Shown one piece after another: positions 36,069-47,294 of a stretch of 64,000 nucleotides of DNA (position 1 is the stretch's first letter; each line of letters begins with the position of its first letter). A program made the translations under genes and the position numbers. Below the pieces are notes generated by a model. It searched no databases and was not told the DNA's origin. It worked only from the letters and a program-made list of their open reading frames with translations. Source of the stretch: Trichococcus palustris. Its GTDB lineage: Bacteria > Bacillota > Bacilli > Lactobacillales > Aerococcaceae. Location of the stretch: NCBI RefSeq assembly GCF_900114465.1, contig NZ_FOTD01000003.1, positions 124,001 through 188,000 of the forward strand. Reading direction: 5' to 3'.

Positions 36069-38090
36069 ATGGCTAAAATCAGGGAACTTTCTCAAATATT
36101 GACTGACCAAATAGCTGCGGGTGAAGTGATTGAACGACCTTCTTCGGTAGTCAAGGAATTGGTTGAAAATGCTATTGACGCAAACAGTACCCAAATCGAT
36201 ATTTTCATTGAAGAATCCGGCTTAAGAAAAATCCAGGTCGTCGACAACGGTGATGGCATCGCGGCGGATGAGGTTCCGCTTGCCTTCACCAGACATGCAA
36301 CCAGCAAAATCTACACGCATGAAGATTTGTTCCGTATCCATTCGCTCGGCTTTCGGGGCGAGGCGTTGCCCAGTATTGCTTCCGTCGCAAAAGTGACGAT
36401 CGAAACGGCAGTCATGAATGAGAATGGCCAGTATATGCGGATAAAGGGCGGTATCGTGGAAGAAGCGCGCCCGAATATTTCCCGCAAAGGTACGACCATC
36501 ACCGTGGAGGATTTATTTTATAACACCCCGGCCCGCTTGAAATACATCCGGTCTTTGCAGACGGAACTTTCAAACATCTCCGACATCATGAACCGGATCG
36601 CGCTGAGCCACCCGGAAATTGCTTTCCGTTTGGTTCACGAAGGGAATCAATTGCTGCGCACAGCGGGGAACAATGACCTGCGGCAAACCGTAGCTGGCGT
36701 CTATGGGACGCAAATCGCCAGAAGAATGAAAGGGATCGAGAACGAAGATCTCGATTTCAAGGTGAAGGGGTTCATCAGTTTGCCGGATACGACGCGCGCC
36801 AGCCGAAACTATTTGACCATCATCTTGAATGGGCGCTATATCAAGAATTACGCACTGAATAAGGCAATCATCGATGGGTACGGATCAAAACTGATGGTCG
36901 GCAGATTTCCGATAGCGATCATCACGATTGAAGCGGACTCTCTTCTGCTCGATGTGAACGTCCATCCTTCAAAAAAAGAAGTGCGGATCAGCAAGGAAAA
37001 AGAACTAGCCGCCTTGATCCAGGATGCGATAGCAGCTGTCTTAAGGCAGGAACAGCGCATCCCCAGCGGCATCGAAAATTTAAAGTTCAAAAGAACTACC
37101 GAAGCCGAGCCAATCAGGATGGAGCAAACGGTTGTCTCCTTTCAACCGTTCGCCTCTGAGGCGGAACCGAAAAGGAATCCGGAACCGGCCGTGGACAATC
37201 CTGTTTTTGAAACGACCGGGGAGGATGATTTCCATTCTTTGGAAAAACTGATCGAAAACAGGAACAACGATTACCCTGAACCGGATTCCGAGGAATGGGG
37301 CGATCTGGATGGTGCGGCGGAGGACTCGACCATTCCGGCCGACGGGGTTGACGCAACCGATCACCTGCTGCCGGAATCGGAAGATGAAAAGACTTATGCT
37401 GACGCTGTAGAGCATGCAATGGAGCTGCATGAGGAGCCGATCATGGCAACCGTGAGAAAAATCGAAAATGAAGCAGAAAAAGACGTTGCCAATGAGCGGA
37501 CTTTCCCCGAATTGTATTATTTTGGACAGATGCATGGCACCTATCTTTTCGCGCAGAACGACAAAGGGCTCTACATCATCGATCAGCACGCTGCCCAGGA
37601 GCGCATCAAATACGAATATTATCGGGAAGAGATAGGCAAGGTTTCAACCCATCTGCAGGGGCTGCTCATTCCGATCATGCTGGAGTATCCTGCCAATGAA
37701 TATTATCTCATCCAGGAAAACAAGGACATGCTGGAAGCCATGGGTATTTTTCTGGAACCGTTTGGCCAAAACAGTTTCATCGTTGAAAAACATCCCACTT
37801 GGCTTACCCCGGGCGAAGAGGAAGAGATACTGAAAGAATTGATTGCCATGTTTCTCGAGGAAGGGAATATTTCAATCAAAAAATTGCGTGAAGCGACTGC
37901 CATCATGATGAGCTGCAAGCGTTCGATCAAAGCGAATCATCATCTGAGCGAGCAAGAAGCGCGCCAACTCTTAGTGGATTTGGCTCGAACGGAAAATCCG
38001 TATAACTGCCCGCATGGCAGACCCGTATTGATTCAATTTTCAAATCAAGATATGGAAAAGATGTTCAAACGCATCCAGGATCCCCATTGA
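36069..38090 (+). CDS. mutL: DNA mismatch repair protein MutL
   Basis: This 673-residue matchmaker protein has an N-terminal GHKL ATPase (about 1-330; ELVENAIDANS, VDNGDGI, TRHATSKI, GFRGEALPSI), an acidic variable linker (about 345-470) and a C-terminal dimerisation/endonuclease domain. The latter carries the DQHAAQERIKYE metal motif and CPHGRPV near the end, so it is the endonuclease-competent type found in bacteria without MutH. The RBS is GGGGGAAA just after mutS. A terminator follows. Confidence 0.97.
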   Translation: MAKIRELSQILTDQIAAGEVIERPSSVVKELVENAIDANSTQIDIFIEESGLRKIQVVDNGDGIAADEVPLAFTRHATSKIYTHEDLFRIHSLGFRGEALPSIASVAKVTIETAVMNENGQYMRIKGGIVEEARPNISRKGTTITVEDLFYNTPARLKYIRSLQTELSNISDIMNRIALSHPEIAFRLVHEGNQLLRTAGNNDLRQTVAGVYGTQIARRMKGIENEDLDFKVKGFISLPDTTRASRNYLTIILNGRYIKNYALNKAIIDGYGSKLMVGRFPIAIITIEADSLLLDVNVHPSKKEVRISKEKELAALIQDAIAAVLRQEQRIPSGIENLKFKRTTEAEPIRMEQTVVSFQPFASEAEPKRNPEPAVDNPVFETTGEDDFHSLEKLIENRNNDYPEPDSEEWGDLDGAAEDSTIPADGVDATDHLLPESEDEKTYADAVEHAMELHEEPIMATVRKIENEAEKDVANERTFPELYYFGQMHGTYLFAQNDKGLYIIDQHAAQERIKYEYYREEIGKVSTHLQGLLIPIMLEYPANEYYLIQENKDMLEAMGIFLEPFGQNSFIVEKHPTWLTPGEEEEILKELIAMFLEEGNISIKKLREATAIMMSCKRSIKANHHLSEQEARQLLVDLARTENPYNCPHGRPVLIQFSNQDMEKMFKRIQDPH

Positions 38091-38098
38091 AATAGTTG

Positions 38099-38145
38099 CT
38101 CCGGTCTAACCTTGTCCAAGGAAAGCCGGAGTTTTTCTTTTTTTC
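38099..38145 (+). terminator. Intrinsic terminator after mutL
   Basis: CTCCGG and CCGGAG pair around a CCTTG...CAAGG inner stem, followed by TTTTTCTTTTTTTC. Confidence 0.85.
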
Positions 38146-38244
38146 ATTGCCCTCGAAGGATTTACCGAGGAATAATATTTCATCTATCCGCAATTTTGAT
38201 GCAAAATTTTGGTAGCGTTTAAATGTGATGGAGGAGTGGAGAAG

Positions 38245-38856
38245 ATGGTGCAAATCAATAATATTTCCGATATGATGGGCGAAGTGAATAAAGAGAGTTC
38301 CATTCAGGCACTGGGCAGCAAAACAGGGGTGAATCCGGATCCGAGCGTCATTTCAAAAATGGCCATTTTGGCGATCTCTTTGATTTTGCGTGCATTGAGC
38401 AAAAATGTCGAATCGAAAGCAGGGAAAGATTCCTTGTCCGATGCATTGGAGCAACACAAAGGCAAAACCAAAGATGTGACATCCATCGAGGACGTCATAT
38501 CGAAAGCTGATACGGCTGATGGGGAAAAGATTTTGGATCACGCATTCGGGGACAAAGACAAAGTGGTCGATCAAATCGCAGCCCAAACGGGACTCGGCAA
38601 ATCGGATGTTGCAAAGGTCTTAGCGTCGATGGCACCGATGATTTTGGGTATGTTAGCGGACAAAAAAGATGCCGACGGTTTGGACGCTGACGGCGTTGCG
38701 AATCAGACCGACATCTTCACGAAAGAGGCCGAAAAGAACGCATCCAACAACTTCGATATAACGGACCTGTTCCCTAAACAAGGGGGAACAACGCAAACTC
38801 CGACGTCCGGTGGGGTGGGCGGCATCCTCGGCAGCATCTTAGGCAACCTCTTCTAA
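38245..38856 (+). CDS. DUF937 domain protein
   Basis: A 203-residue, glycine- and alanine-containing protein without membrane segments. The central repeat-like helices (DGEKILDHAFGDKDKVVDQIAAQTGLGKSDVAKVLASMAPMILGML) match the DUF937/YidB family, whose function is unknown. The C-terminus is a Gly/Thr-rich linker ending GGILGSILGNLF, a hydrophobic tail typical of the group. I start at ATG 38245 behind GGAGGAGTGG. It is a single gene between two terminators. Confidence 0.8.
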   Translation: MVQINNISDMMGEVNKESSIQALGSKTGVNPDPSVISKMAILAISLILRALSKNVESKAGKDSLSDALEQHKGKTKDVTSIEDVISKADTADGEKILDHAFGDKDKVVDQIAAQTGLGKSDVAKVLASMAPMILGMLADKKDADGLDADGVANQTDIFTKEAEKNASNNFDITDLFPKQGGTTQTPTSGGVGGILGSILGNLF

Positions 38857-38884
38857 AACGGAATCAGCTGAATCTGCAGGAATG

Positions 38885-38931
38885 ACAGAACAAGGAAGAA
38901 GCCCTTTTTGTTCTGTTTGTTCCTTTTTTTT
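38885..38931 (+). terminator. Intrinsic terminator after DUF937 gene
   Basis: ACAGAACAA and TTGTTCTGT form a nine-base stem with T-rich tail ending in eight T residues. Confidence 0.8.
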
Positions 38932-38970
38932 GCTATACTTTAAAAATGATAGGAAGGGGTTGTGGCATTG

Positions 38971-39399
38971 ATGAAAGAAGACAAGGAAGAATTATTGAAG
39001 CGTTTGACGCCTCTGCAATATGATGTGACACAAAATGAAGCGACAGAAAGACCGTTTACTGGCGAATATGACGACTTCTATGAAAAGGGAATCTATGTTG
39101 ACATAGTGAGCGGGGAGCCACTGTTCAGCTCGAACGATAAATACGATGCAGGCTGCGGATGGCCTTCATTCTCTAAGCCGATCGCTACGTTAGCCGAAAT
39201 AGAGGACCGAAAATTGCTGCGCAAACGCACGGAAGTCCGCAGTAAAGAAGCGAATTCCCATTTGGGGCATGTATTCGAGGATGGCCCTGCTGAAATGGGT
39301 GGCTTACGCTACTGCATCAACTCCGCCGCTTTGAGATTCGTCCCTTATGAAAAATTGGATGAAGAAGGCTATTCACAATACAAATCATTATTTGAATAG
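38971..39399 (+). CDS. msrB: Peptide methionine (R)-S-oxide reductase MsrB
   Basis: A 142-residue repair enzyme that reduces methionine-R-sulfoxide in proteins. The catalytic cysteine is C115 in RYCINSAAL, and C62 in AGCGWPSF is the likely resolving residue. The two CxxC pairs that bind zinc in some MsrB proteins are absent (SHLGHVF without preceding Cys), so it is the zinc-free form. ATG 38971 is best spaced from AGGAAGGGG; GTG 38962 and TTG 38968 are alternatives. It is not fused to MsrA. Confidence 0.95.
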   Translation: MKEDKEELLKRLTPLQYDVTQNEATERPFTGEYDDFYEKGIYVDIVSGEPLFSSNDKYDAGCGWPSFSKPIATLAEIEDRKLLRKRTEVRSKEANSHLGHVFEDGPAEMGGLRYCINSAALRFVPYEKLDEEGYSQYKSLFE

Positions 39400-39408
39400 A
39401 TTTTTTGG

Positions 39409-39436
39409 GTCCCGGCACAGGCTGCCGGGACTTTTG
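39409..39436 (+). terminator. Intrinsic terminator after msrB
   Basis: GTCCCGGCA and TGCCGGGAC form a perfect nine-base stem followed by TTTT. Confidence 0.85.
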
Positions 39437-39560
39437 CGTTCTCTGGCGCCATTATTTGCATGCCGTGAAGGATGGAAATATCACATTCAGCCATTTTTAT
39501 GTTATGATGTATCGTAAGACTATAATGCAGACGGTTGTAATACGAATATAGGAGAAAATG

Positions 39561-40172
39561 ATGTACGAATATATAAAAGGAATGTTAGTTTATGTTGGCC
39601 CGCACTACGTTGTCGTCGAGAACGGAGGGATAGGCTATCAATTGCAGGTTGCGAATCCGTTTCGTTTTTCGGGAAGTTTAAAGAAAGAAATAACGTTCTA
39701 CGTTTACCAAGCGGTCCGTGAAGATGCGATTACCCTGTTTGGATTTAAAGATTACACCGAGAAGCAATTGTACCTGAAATTGATCAGCGTATCCGGTATC
39801 GGTCCGAAAAGCGGACTCTCCATATTGGCAAGCGATGACCATCTCGGCTTGATCCAAGCGATCGAGTCGGATAATGTCAGCTACTTGACGAAGTTTCCCG
39901 GTGTCGGTAAAAAGACGGCTTCGCAGATCATCTTGGATCTGAAGGGGAAGATCGGCGATTTATTGCCGGATACCTACTGGATGGAAAATAATATGGAGTC
40001 CGGAACGGGATACGGCCCGACAGCGATTTTGGAAGAGGCGATTGAGGCTTTGTCGGGATTGGGGTACTCCGACCGTGAAGTGAAAAAAATCGTCCCTGTG
40101 CTCGAAAAAGAGGACTTCAAGACGACAGAAGAAGTGTTGCGTATGGCATTTAAGCTATTGTTAAAGGGATAA
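39561..40172 (+). CDS. ruvA: Holliday junction helicase subunit RuvA
   Basis: This 203-residue protein binds four-way junctions and loads RuvB. It has an N-terminal OB fold ([20 protein letters not shown]), helix-hairpin-helix motifs ([27 protein letters not shown]) and a flexible C-terminal RuvB-binding domain (about 150-203). Of two adjacent ATG codons, the second fits the AGGAG spacing and family length. ruvB and queA follow closely. Confidence 0.96.
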   Translation: MYEYIKGMLVYVGPHYVVVENGGIGYQLQVANPFRFSGSLKKEITFYVYQAVREDAITLFGFKDYTEKQLYLKLISVSGIGPKSGLSILASDDHLGLIQAIESDNVSYLTKFPGVGKKTASQIILDLKGKIGDLLPDTYWMENNMESGTGYGPTAILEEAIEALSGLGYSDREVKKIVPVLEKEDFKTTEEVLRMAFKLLLKG

Positions 40173-40185
40173 TAAGGTGATGAAT

Positions 40186-41199
40186 ATGACAGCTGATAAT
40201 AGAATTGTTTCTGCTGAAACAGAAGACTTTGCTGAAGATATGATGGAACAGTCGCTGCGTCCGCAGAAGCTGGACCAGTATGTCGGTCAGGACAAACTGA
40301 AGAATGAACTGAACGTCTATATTCAAGCCGCTAAATCGCGTAACGAAGCGCTTGACCACGTTCTATTATACGGACCTCCCGGCTTAGGGAAGACGACGTT
40401 GGCGATGGTCATAGCGAATGAAATCGACGTCCGTATCCATACCACAAGTGGTCCAGCCATTGAACGCCCGGGCGATCTGATGGTTCTGCTGAATGAGTTG
40501 GAAGCCGGAGATGTTTTGTTCATCGATGAAATCCATCGTTTGCCAAGGATAGTGGAGGAGGTATTGTACTCTGCCATGGAAGATTATTATGTGGACATCA
40601 TCATCGGACAAGGGCCGACAGCTCACCCTGTCCATTTTTCGCTTCCGCCATTTACGTTGGTAGGCGCAACAACCAGGGCAGGGAGCCTATCGGCACCGTT
40701 GCGTGACCGCTTTGGGATCGTATCACGGATGGAATATTATAGCATTGAAGATTTAACAAAAATTGTCCATCGTTCAGCGGGCGTGCTCCGCACCGACATC
40801 GACGAATCCGGGGCGATAGAGGTCGCTTTGCGTTCCCGCGGGACACCGCGCGTGGCCAATCGTCTGCTCCGCCGTGTCCGCGATTTTGCACAAGTATACC
40901 GGGATGGCCTGATCACCAAGGAAATTGCCGACAAGGCGTTAGCCATCCTCAGCGTCGACAGCAAAGGGTTGGATGATCTGGACCGGAAAATATTGACGAC
41001 GATGATTGAATTTTACAGAGGCGGTCCGGTCGGGCTTTCCACGATCGCTGCCAATATCGGCGAAGAGATGGAAACCATCGAGGATATGTACGAGCCCTAT
41101 CTGCTTCAATTAGGGCTATTGCAGCGGACCCCACGCGGAAGGGTAGCTACGGATTTGGCCTATGATCATTTAGGTTATGAATATGATATACGAAAATAA
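40186..41199 (+). CDS. ruvB: Holliday junction branch migration ATPase RuvB
   Basis: A 337-residue AAA+ motor with Walker [10 protein letters not shown], Walker B LFIDEIHR, sensor 1 VGATTRAG and an arginine finger region in RDRFG, plus a C-terminal winged helix ([12 protein letters not shown]...RTPRGR). ATG 40186 has AAGGTG six bases upstream; GTG and ATG codons a few bases earlier are too close to it. It forms an operon with ruvA (13 bases upstream) and queA (14 bases downstream). Confidence 0.97.
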   Translation: MTADNRIVSAETEDFAEDMMEQSLRPQKLDQYVGQDKLKNELNVYIQAAKSRNEALDHVLLYGPPGLGKTTLAMVIANEIDVRIHTTSGPAIERPGDLMVLLNELEAGDVLFIDEIHRLPRIVEEVLYSAMEDYYVDIIIGQGPTAHPVHFSLPPFTLVGATTRAGSLSAPLRDRFGIVSRMEYYSIEDLTKIVHRSAGVLRTDIDESGAIEVALRSRGTPRVANRLLRRVRDFAQVYRDGLITKEIADKALAILSVDSKGLDDLDRKILTTMIEFYRGGPVGLSTIAANIGEEMETIEDMYEPYLLQLGLLQRTPRGRVATDLAYDHLGYEYDIRK

Positions 41200-41213
41200 G
41201 CGAGGTTTTACAA

Positions 41214-42242
41214 TTGAAAACAAGTGATTTTGATTTTTATTTACCCGAAGAGTTAATTGCGCAAACACCTTTGCTGGATCGTTCTTCATCGCGCCTGTTG
41301 GTGCTGGATGCTGAAACGGGCGGATTGGAAGATAAGCATTTCACCGCCATTTTGGATGAACTGAACGAAGGGGACGCGCTCGTTTTGAACAATACGCGCG
41401 TCTTGCCCGCACGTTTGCATGGCGTGAAGCCCGATACCGGCGGCCATATCGAAGTTCTGTTATTGAACAACACAAACGGCGACGAGTGGGAAACCTTGGT
41501 GAAACCGGGGAAACGCGTAAAAGTCGGAACGGTCATCTCTTTCGGGGATGGCCGGCTGACTGCAGAAGTGACGAAGGTTCTGGAACATGGCGGCCGCATG
41601 ATTACCTTCAAATATGATGGCGTGTTTTTGGAAATTCTGGAGTCTTTGGGCGAGATGCCCCTGCCACCTTACATAAAGGAAAAATTGGAAGACCAAGGAC
41701 GCTATCAAACGGTCTATGCCAAGGAGAATGGATCCGCAGCCGCACCGACTGCCGGACTGCACTTCACCGATGAATTACTGAAGCAAATCGAAGCAAAAGG
41801 CGTTCAGATCGTTTATGTGACGCTTCATGTCGGACTGGGAACGTTCCGTCCGGTTTCTGTCGACAATCTCGATGAGCATGAAATGCATTCGGAATTCTAT
41901 CAACTTACGGAAGAGTCGGCGGCTGCGCTGAACAGCGTCCGCGAGCATGGCGGGAAGATATATGCTGTCGGGACGACTTCGGTGCGGACATTGGAGACGA
42001 TCGGGTCGAAATTCGACGGGAATATCGTGGCCGACAGTGGATGGACAAGCATCTTCATTTCGCCCGGTTATACCTTTAAAGTAGTCGAAGGATTCATCAC
42101 GAACTTCCATTTGCCGAAATCGACATTGGTTATGCTCGTCAGTGCTTTCGCAGGCAGAGAGCATGTTCTGGGCGCCTACGAACATGCCGTCCAAGAAAAA
42201 TACCGTTTCTTCAGCTTCGGGGACGCCATGTTCATCAAATAA
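41214..42242 (+). CDS. queA: tRNA preQ1(34) S-adenosylmethionine ribosyltransferase-isomerase QueA
   Basis: A 342-residue enzyme that transfers the ribosyl part of SAM to preQ1 in tRNA to make epoxyqueuosine. Family segments include [12 protein letters not shown] at the start, [29 protein letters not shown] and [18 protein letters not shown]. The start is TTG with GCGAGG ten bases upstream. ruvAB-queA is a conserved order in lactic acid bacteria. A terminator follows. Other queuosine genes are not in the window. Confidence 0.96.
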   Translation: MKTSDFDFYLPEELIAQTPLLDRSSSRLLVLDAETGGLEDKHFTAILDELNEGDALVLNNTRVLPARLHGVKPDTGGHIEVLLLNNTNGDEWETLVKPGKRVKVGTVISFGDGRLTAEVTKVLEHGGRMITFKYDGVFLEILESLGEMPLPPYIKEKLEDQGRYQTVYAKENGSAAAPTAGLHFTDELLKQIEAKGVQIVYVTLHVGLGTFRPVSVDNLDEHEMHSEFYQLTEESAAALNSVREHGGKIYAVGTTSVRTLETIGSKFDGNIVADSGWTSIFISPGYTFKVVEGFITNFHLPKSTLVMLVSAFAGREHVLGAYEHAVQEKYRFFSFGDAMFIK

Positions 42243-42244
42243 GA

Positions 42245-42288
42245 AAAAACCTTCACGTTCCGGAATATCCGTCACGTGAAGGTTTTTA
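42245..42288. terminator. Terminator between queA and DUF2929 gene
   Basis: AAAACCTTCACG and CGTGAAGGTTTTT flank a loop of about 15 bases; A and T runs at opposite ends suit the two convergent genes. Confidence 0.9.
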
Positions 42289-42290
42289 CG

Positions 42291-42473
42291 TTATTTTGCT
42301 TCAGCCAGTTGCTTTGGTAGTAGGGCCGAAATCAGGATGACAATCAGTGTTGTAAAAAGACCTGTAATTGTAGCATACGTGAAATCATAGCTGCCGCCGG
42401 TTAATGCTGAGCCGATATAAAATGAAACTTGACCTAAAATAAAGCCCCAAATAATCGTCATAATGTATTTCAT
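42291..42473 (-). CDS. DUF2929 family small membrane protein (YjzD-like)
   Basis: A 60-residue protein with two transmembrane helices (MKYIMTIIWGFILGQVSFYI and ATITGLFTTLIVILISALL), the DUF2929 pattern. Its function is unknown. The ATG at 42473 is preceded by GAGGTGG with seven-base spacing; an upstream in-frame ATG would add a basic stretch without ribosome site. It is divergent from dnaE. Confidence 0.82.
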   Translation of the reverse strand: MKYIMTIIWGFILGQVSFYIGSALTGGSYDFTYATITGLFTTLIVILISALLPKQLAEAK

Positions 42474-42612
42474 ATTATTTCCACCTCTTCTCGAAATTAA
42501 TTTTAGCATTTTTTGAAATTAAGACAAGTATATTTTGTTCCACTACTTTGTGCTTCTTGGAAACAGCTCGTTACGTTATAATAGGATTATTATGAAAAAA
42601 GGAGGCTTGCGC

Positions 42613-45600
42613 ATGTCTTTTGTACATTTACAGGTAATCAGTACCTATTCTCTTTTGCAGAGTACGACAAGGCTTGAGGGATTAGTACGTGCTGCTAAAA
42701 CAAAAGGCTATGGAGCCATCGCATTGACGGATTACAATATTTTGTACGGCCAGATCGATTTTTTCAAGCTGTGCAAAAAATATGAAATACAACCCATTGT
42801 GGGCATGCAGTTAGATTTATCCGGAGTCATCCAAAAAGATAAGGCATTTTCCCTCGTTTTGCTTGCGAAGGATTACAGCGGCTATCAAACGTTGATGGCT
42901 CTTTCCACGTTGAAGAACCGCGAGGCATCGCAGCAAGAGATGCTCTCTTTAATGGCTGCCTCAAAGGGTCGGCTTATCGCCATCACACCGGGCGAAAAGG
43001 GTGAGGTGGAACACTTTTTAGGGTTGCGTGATTTTGAAAAAGCCAGAGAAGCCAGCCTGTTTTGGAAGAATGCTTTTGCGGAAGGCGATTTCTATCTGGG
43101 GGTTCAAATCCACCAAAAAATGCAGGGGCTGATTCCTTCGTTGCTGAAGCTGTCTGAAGAAGTGACTATTCCAGTGACCGGCATGCACGATGTAAGATAT
43201 TTGGAGCCGACTGACTCCTTCAGTTGCCGCGTTTTGAAGGCCATCGATGCGAATGAGAAAGTCGACCTGCAGGCTGAAGAGCTGAACGGCACCTATTATT
43301 TGCCGTCCCTGCAAGAAATAGAGAGGAAATATGCCGAACTGGATTTGACTGCAGCAGCAGAGCAGACGCAAAAAATAGCGGATCGCATTGCCGTCACTAT
43401 CCCTTTGCAGCAATCGTTGTTGCCGAAATATCCGGTTCCGGCCGGCACAACCCCGCAAAATTATCTGCGCAAACTTTGCGAGGAGGGATTGAACCAGAGG
43501 GTGCCGCATGCCGATGGCGCCTACAAAGAAAGGCTCGCATATGAGCTGGGCGTGATCGACGAAATGGGATTCAATGATTACTTCCTGATTGTGTGGGATG
43601 TGATGGACTATGCAAGAAGAGCGAAAATCATGCCCGGAGCGGGACGTGGTTCTGCGGCTGGGGCATTGGTTGCGTACGTTCTGCGCATTACCCATGTAGA
43701 CCCGCTCAAATACAATCTGCTGTTTGAAAGGTTCTTGAATAAAGAGCGCTATAATATGCCGGATATCGATTTGGATTTCCCGGATAACCGCAGGGACGAT
43801 ATGCTTCATTACGTAAGGGATAAATACGGCATGGACCATGTGGCTCAAATCTCCACCTTCGGTACGTTGGCCGCAAAAATGTCCCTGCGCGACACGGCAA
43901 GGGTTTTTGGGTTGTCCCAAGCAGAATCCAATCAATGGTCAAATGCGATTCCGAACCAATTGGGCATCAGTTTGACTGAAGCCCGAAAAAAATCGAAACC
44001 TTTGCAGGAATTGATAGATAAAAATGATCTGAACCGGCTGTTATTCGAAACAGCCGCGAAGATTGAAGGGGTTCCCCGGCACGTCTCGACCCATGCTGCA
44101 GGGGTCGTCATCAGCGACAAACCGCTTGTGGACATCATTCCCTTGCAGAAAAGAAACAGCGATCTATATCTGACGCAATATACGATGGGAAACATAGAAG
44201 AAATCGGCTTGCTGAAGATGGACTTTTTAGGCTTGAAGAATCTGACCATCCTGAATGATGCCGTACAATTGGCGCGCAGCGCGTATCAAGAGGACATCGA
44301 CATTTTAAAAATTCCCATGGATGATGACAAGACCTTGGAATTATTCAGGAAAGCCGATACAAACGGCGTTTTTCAGTTCGAATCACCCGGCATCAAGAAT
44401 GTTTTGCGGAAATTGGGGCCGGAATCGATAGAAGACATCGCTGCCGTTAATGCCCTTTATCGTCCCGGCCCGATGGAGCAGATCGACCTGTTCGTTGCCC
44501 GCAAGAAAGGCAAGGCAGTCATCGCATATCCTCACGAAGATCTGGAATCGATCCTGAAGGTTACCTACGGCGTCATGGTCTATCAGGAGCAGGTCATGCA
44601 AGTCGCTTCAAAAATGGCGGGATTCAGTTTAGGCGAAGCCGATATCTTGAGGCGCGCCATTGGCAAGAAGCAAAAAACTGCGATAGACAAAGAGCGGGAG
44701 CACTTTGTACGCGGTTCTTTGGAACAAGGCTATACGGAGCAGACCGCCGTCATGGTCTACGACTATATCGAACGATTTGCGAATTATGGGTTCAACAGAT
44801 CCCATTCCGTGGCCTATTCCTTCATCGCCTACCAGCTGGCCTATATGAAAGCCCACTTCCCGGCGGCGTTCTTTGCAGCCCTGTTGAATTCCGTCAACCA
44901 GCACTCCGACAAAATGAACGAGTATTTCATTGAACTGAAAAAGCGGGGCATAGCGGTGACGTACCCGGACATAAATACCAGTTTCTGGAAGTTCACGTTG
45001 CAGGATGACACCATTCAATTCGGCTTGGGCGGAATCAAAGGCGTCAGACGTGATTTTATCCAGGAAATCATCAAAGAACGGAAAGAAAAGGGTCCTTATC
45101 AAGATTTCATTCAATTTTTAAGGCGTATCCATCCGAAATGGCTGAAAATCGAAACCGTCACGCCGCTCATCTTCAGTGGGGCGTTTGACGGCTTCGGACA
45201 CACACGGGCAACCCTGTTGCAATCTTTGCCGGGTATGCTGAACAGCATCGAGTACAGCGGAAATAATGTTGATTTGTTCTCTGTTCTGGAACCCAAGTAT
45301 CTTGAAACGGCAGAACTGCCGCTGCTGAAATTACTGGAGACGGAGGAAGAGACGCTCGGCCATTCGCTGAGGGGGCATCCCATCGACCAATTCGGGTCTC
45401 TTTACGAACAGAACGAAGTCGTGTATATAGCCGAGTTGCAGTTGAATCAAAAGATGCGGACGATGGGCTTAGTGAAAGAAGTGAAAAGAATCCAAACGAA
45501 AAAAGGGGATCCGATGGCGTTTGCCAGTCTTACCGACGGATCCGGGGAAATGAGCATGACGATTTTTCCGGAATATTATATCCGTTTCATGAAACTCGTC

Positions 45601-45951
45601 AAGGCGGATCAAATGGTTGTTGTTGAAGGCAGATTGGAAAAATCGAATCAACCCGATAAATTAAACTTCCTGGCGACGCATATATGGGATGCCGATGAGT
45701 ATAAACAGAGTGCTGACCAAGAAATCAAAACCTGTTATATCCGCTTGACGAAAGAGCACAATCAAGCGGCTGATTTCCAACAATTATATCGCATACTCGG
45801 AAAGTTTAAAGGCGACCAACCGGTTATCCTCTATGATGAAACCACGAAGAAATCCGTCCGATTGGCTGCGGAACATTGGGTAAATCTTTCATCCGAGTTG
45901 ATTGAGCAAGTGAAGGAAGCTTTCGGAAACGATAACGTCATCGTCAAATAG
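42613..45951 (+). CDS. dnaE: DNA polymerase III alpha subunit DnaE
   Basis: This 1112-residue polymerase extends RNA primers for PolC in Firmicutes. It has an N-terminal PHP domain (about 1-220), a palm with PGAGRGSAAGAL and the catalytic PDIDLDFPDNRRDDM, fingers with tandem HhH, and an OB fold near the C-terminus (about 990-1060). The PHP motif reads HLQVIST rather than HLHxHS, so metal-dependent proofreading by PHP is unlikely, as in other Gram-positive DnaE. ATG 42613 has GGAGG eight bases upstream. It precedes pfkA-pyk, a widespread Firmicutes order. Confidence 0.96.
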   Translation: MSFVHLQVISTYSLLQSTTRLEGLVRAAKTKGYGAIALTDYNILYGQIDFFKLCKKYEIQPIVGMQLDLSGVIQKDKAFSLVLLAKDYSGYQTLMALSTLKNREASQQEMLSLMAASKGRLIAITPGEKGEVEHFLGLRDFEKAREASLFWKNAFAEGDFYLGVQIHQKMQGLIPSLLKLSEEVTIPVTGMHDVRYLEPTDSFSCRVLKAIDANEKVDLQAEELNGTYYLPSLQEIERKYAELDLTAAAEQTQKIADRIAVTIPLQQSLLPKYPVPAGTTPQNYLRKLCEEGLNQRVPHADGAYKERLAYELGVIDEMGFNDYFLIVWDVMDYARRAKIMPGAGRGSAAGALVAYVLRITHVDPLKYNLLFERFLNKERYNMPDIDLDFPDNRRDDMLHYVRDKYGMDHVAQISTFGTLAAKMSLRDTARVFGLSQAESNQWSNAIPNQLGISLTEARKKSKPLQELIDKNDLNRLLFETAAKIEGVPRHVSTHAAGVVISDKPLVDIIPLQKRNSDLYLTQYTMGNIEEIGLLKMDFLGLKNLTILNDAVQLARSAYQEDIDILKIPMDDDKTLELFRKADTNGVFQFESPGIKNVLRKLGPESIEDIAAVNALYRPGPMEQIDLFVARKKGKAVIAYPHEDLESILKVTYGVMVYQEQVMQVASKMAGFSLGEADILRRAIGKKQKTAIDKEREHFVRGSLEQGYTEQTAVMVYDYIERFANYGFNRSHSVAYSFIAYQLAYMKAHFPAAFFAALLNSVNQHSDKMNEYFIELKKRGIAVTYPDINTSFWKFTLQDDTIQFGLGGIKGVRRDFIQEIIKERKEKGPYQDFIQFLRRIHPKWLKIETVTPLIFSGAFDGFGHTRATLLQSLPGMLNSIEYSGNNVDLFSVLEPKYLETAELPLLKLLETEEETLGHSLRGHPIDQFGSLYEQNEVVYIAELQLNQKMRTMGLVKEVKRIQTKKGDPMAFASLTDGSGEMSMTIFPEYYIRFMKLVKADQMVVVEGRLEKSNQPDKLNFLATHIWDADEYKQSADQEIKTCYIRLTKEHNQAADFQQLYRILGKFKGDQPVILYDETTKKSVRLAAEHWVNLSSELIEQVKEAFGNDNVIVK

Positions 45952-47244
<1,293 letters not shown>

Positions 47245-47294
47245 CCTATCAGTGAAAGACGCTTTAAAAACTTAAAATGAGGTGCTTATTTTTT

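Noticed and set aside
37080-37589. Open frame of 169 codons on the minus strand inside mutL
   Set aside because: It lies opposite the low-complexity linker and C-terminal domain of MutL, with no family resemblance or start signals.
43018-43935. Long open frame (305 codons) on the minus strand inside dnaE
   Set aside because: It is fully antisense to conserved DnaE domains, its product resembles no family, and it has no ribosome site; a composition effect of the dnaE codons.
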